Source of the DNA: Polyodon spathula
Taxonomy: Eukaryota; Chordata; Actinopteri; Acipenseriformes; Polyodontidae
Reading direction: 5' to 3'
DNA length: 64,000 nt
Assembly: GCF_017654505.1 (NCBI RefSeq)
Contig: NW_024472220.1
Location: 1-64,000, forward strand
The notes under the pieces are model-generated. The model saw nothing but the letters and a program-made list of their open reading frames with translations, was not told where the DNA came from and searched no databases. Positions 63,001 through 64,000 of this stretch are shown here, in pieces. Each line of letters starts with the position of its first letter. The stretch's first letter is position 1. A program made the translations under genes and the position numbers.

Positions 63001-63213
63001 CACCAGCTGGCTTGCCGACGCACCTTCGTAGTTCATTCCACTGGGGTTTGTGTTGCGTATTTGAAGGCGGGGGTACGTGCGTGTATTGCTGTAGTAAAGT
63101 GCTTTGTCTGTGCTGTTGCAGGGCTCTGCACTGGGTCACTATTCAGATGCTGTGCGTCCCGGTTGATGAAGAGATCCCTGAAGTGTCTGACATGGTGGTG
63201 AAGGCCATCACAG
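52335..63213 (+). CDS. rabgef1: RABGEF1 (Rabex-5), N-terminal part; 3' end outside window
   Basis: Guanine-nucleotide exchange factor for Rab5 and a ubiquitin-binding protein of early endosomes. The conventional start is 57,190 (MSQKSERRGIRVD). Splicing 52,339 to 57,186 would create an in-frame upstream ATG (MTK-M). Exons: 57,186-57,368; 57,812-57,981; 58,944-59,063 (optional); 61,435-61,601; 61,720-61,804; 62,259-62,391; 63,122-63,213. The A20-type zinc finger is C19-x3-C23-x11-C35-x2-C38, followed by the ubiquitin-binding helix REEYQHVRQKQIKEDWALAE. Then come FSKFEEKKSNEKTRKVTTVK, SIETDQVSRDF, the helical bundle EKYIMTRLYKNVFCPEITDD, and RALHWVTIQMLCVPV at the start of the VPS9 core. All phases agree. 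Most of the VPS9 domain and the C-terminus lie beyond 64,000. Confidence 0.93.
53345..53815 (+). mobile_element. CR1/L2-type LINE reverse-transcriptase C-terminal remnant
   Basis: Across frameshifts it encodes VRPHLEYYCAVLLTS, an alignable (L)EKVQRRA segment in another frame (CACTGGAGAAGGTACAGAGA), FKIINHLDKVNR, and FFTQRDINAWNSLHC. These are landmarks of the thumb and C-terminus of CR1/L2 LINEs in fixed order. Degenerate, in RABGEF1 intron 1. Confidence 0.7.
54108..54141. repeat. Poly(A) run
   Basis: About 34 A, possibly the tail of a retroposed sequence; intronic. Confidence 0.9.
55955..56828. mobile_element. Inverted-repeat DNA element, copy 1 (with insert)
   Basis: The left end is GGGGACGGTTTTTCAAAACT; the right end on the minus strand is GGGGCTGGTTTTTCAAAACT. 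Subterminal GATCC/GATTAC-rich blocks (GTGATCAAGATTACTTTTAT; GATAAAAGTAATCCCGATCG) are also mirrored. A middle part (about 56,220-56,470) has no counterpart in the second copy and may be leftover coding sequence or a nested insertion. Family not assigned; the target duplication is unclear. Confidence 0.65.
57017..57080. repeat. (TA)n microsatellite
   Basis: TA run with one ATTA interruption, followed by AAATA repeats near 57,140, just upstream of RABGEF1 coding exon 2. Confidence 0.95.
58391..58479. mobile_element. 89-bp MITE with 18-19 bp inverted repeats
   Basis: The left end GGCTGGTTTCACAGACCC pairs with the right end (minus strand GGCTAGATTCACAGACCCC). A related fragment is present at 13,318-13,339. 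No coding capacity. Confidence 0.65.
58852..58872. repeat. Poly(C) run in the pyrimidine tract before the optional RABGEF1 exon
   Basis: About 21 C within a 150-base pyrimidine-rich region, 70 bases upstream of the acceptor at 58,943. Confidence 0.9.
59863..60452. mobile_element. Inverted-repeat DNA element, copy 2
   Basis: The left end is GGGGCCAGTCTTTCAAAGCT; the right end on the minus strand is GGGGACGGTTTTTCAAAACT. Internal blocks CTGGATCAAAGTGATCCGGA and CCCAATTGCAACATTTAATC match copy 1. The block CTGAAAAACCCAATTGCA is partly repeated at the right end (60,280 and 60,375). RABGEF1 intron between the optional exon and the SIETD exon. Confidence 0.65.
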
Positions 63214-63856
63214 GTACTGAACATGCTGCTTTTGCTGAAGCCAATACAGCACTAGCGAGGGACAGCGTGAAGGGCAGCCTTGTGTCCCTTATTGTCTCAC
63301 TGCTCATGTCTGCGTGCCACTCTTTTGATTAGAGTTTGTCTGATGGACTCCATCTGATCCTGTGTCCTGAAACACTGTAAAAGAAGTGTAAAGACAGTAA
63401 GACACTGTGAGAGTGCTGGCATGCTAAAAAAAAGAAGCATGAAAAGGGTTTATTACTTCTCGCTGGTGAAATAATACCATCAGTGTACCTGTCGTGCACG
63501 TCTGTTCACAATTGAGGTATTTTCTGGTGCAGTTTTGAAAACCACATGTTGTATTATACATGTTTACATGTGTTTGGTGTTTTAAATGTATAGATCTGCT
63601 TGCAGTCTTGGTTAAAGAAAACTCTCCATTTACATGCCTTTATTTTTAGGTCTCTAAGGTAATTTTACTTCAGCAGTGTCTTCGGATTCAAATCAGCTGG
63701 CTGGCTGCAAAGCGTGTCAGTCGCTAAGGGAATCGGCAGGTTGTTTACTGGCTAGTAGAAAGGCATTGGAGGGACTCGGGATGTGTACCAGACAACCGGA
63801 AAGCAAGAAATGCAAATTGAGAGCTTTCTTTAACTTGCAGCCAAATATGTATTTGT

Positions 63857-63888
63857 GTGCGTGCGTGCGTGCGTGCGTGCGTGCGTGT
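63857..63888. repeat. (GCGT)n microsatellite
   Basis: Eight GCGT units near the window end, intronic in RABGEF1. Confidence 0.9.
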
Positions 63889-64000
63889 CAAAATTGCACC
63901 TGTGAGCCCTACATAGCGAATGAAAGGAATGGTGTATGGGATTGTTTCATGAACGACACCCCTGTTTTAAAGCAGTGAGCGAGCCCTGGTGAAGGGTTAG

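Overview
This is vertebrate nuclear DNA, almost certainly from a ray-finned fish. Genes have multiple exons with GT-AG introns. Microsatellites, minisatellites and decayed transposons are abundant, and a fish-type SINE/LINE tail (growth-rate motif CGCTTTGGATAAAAGC) is present at about 27.7 kb. The caspase-1 has a CARD prodomain rather than the PYD prodomain of zebrafish caspa/caspb. That fits a non-teleost such as sturgeon, paddlefish, gar or bichir, or a teleost that kept the CARD form. The species is an inference. All exon models were built by eye from splice signals, phase continuity and remembered family motifs.

Layout. (1) 1-15,066, minus strand: the first two coding exons of syntaxin-1 (STX1A-like), with a 13.8 kb intron 1 full of repeats and a GC-rich promoter just above 15,066. 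(2) 17,604-21,230, plus: an intact eight-exon gene for a 296-aa single-CCCH zinc-finger protein of the C12orf50/ZC3H11A type. (3) 21.2-29.4 kb: gene-poor, with hAT, Tigger/pogo and SINE remnants. (4) 30,185-31,692, plus: a two-exon gene for a secreted, cysteine-free, highly charged protein with several furin-like sites, family not recognised. (5) 32,570-39,878, minus: a complete nine-coding-exon caspase-1 (392 aa). (6) 42.1-42.4 kb, minus: a broken, ASC-like CARD exon. (7) 43,140-44,266, plus: a complete 89-aa CARD-only protein, divergent from caspase-1. (8) 46,718-49,569, plus: KCTD7 (293 aa, four exons). (9) 52,335 to beyond the window end, plus: RABGEF1 (Rabex-5), N-terminal part up to the start of its Rab-GEF core.

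STX1A, KCTD7 and RABGEF1 all lie on human 7q11, so the backbone is old synteny. The notable part is the inserted inflammasome cluster of 32.5-44.3 kb. It holds a protease with a CARD, an isolated CARD made from the same exon architecture, and a third CARD remnant between them, along with ISRE-like motifs and a candidate solo LTR. It looks like a caspase-1 locus that produced its own decoy, similar in outcome to the CARD-only genes (CARD16, CARD18) beside primate CASP1. The secreted precursor gene next to it is the best candidate for something undescribed.
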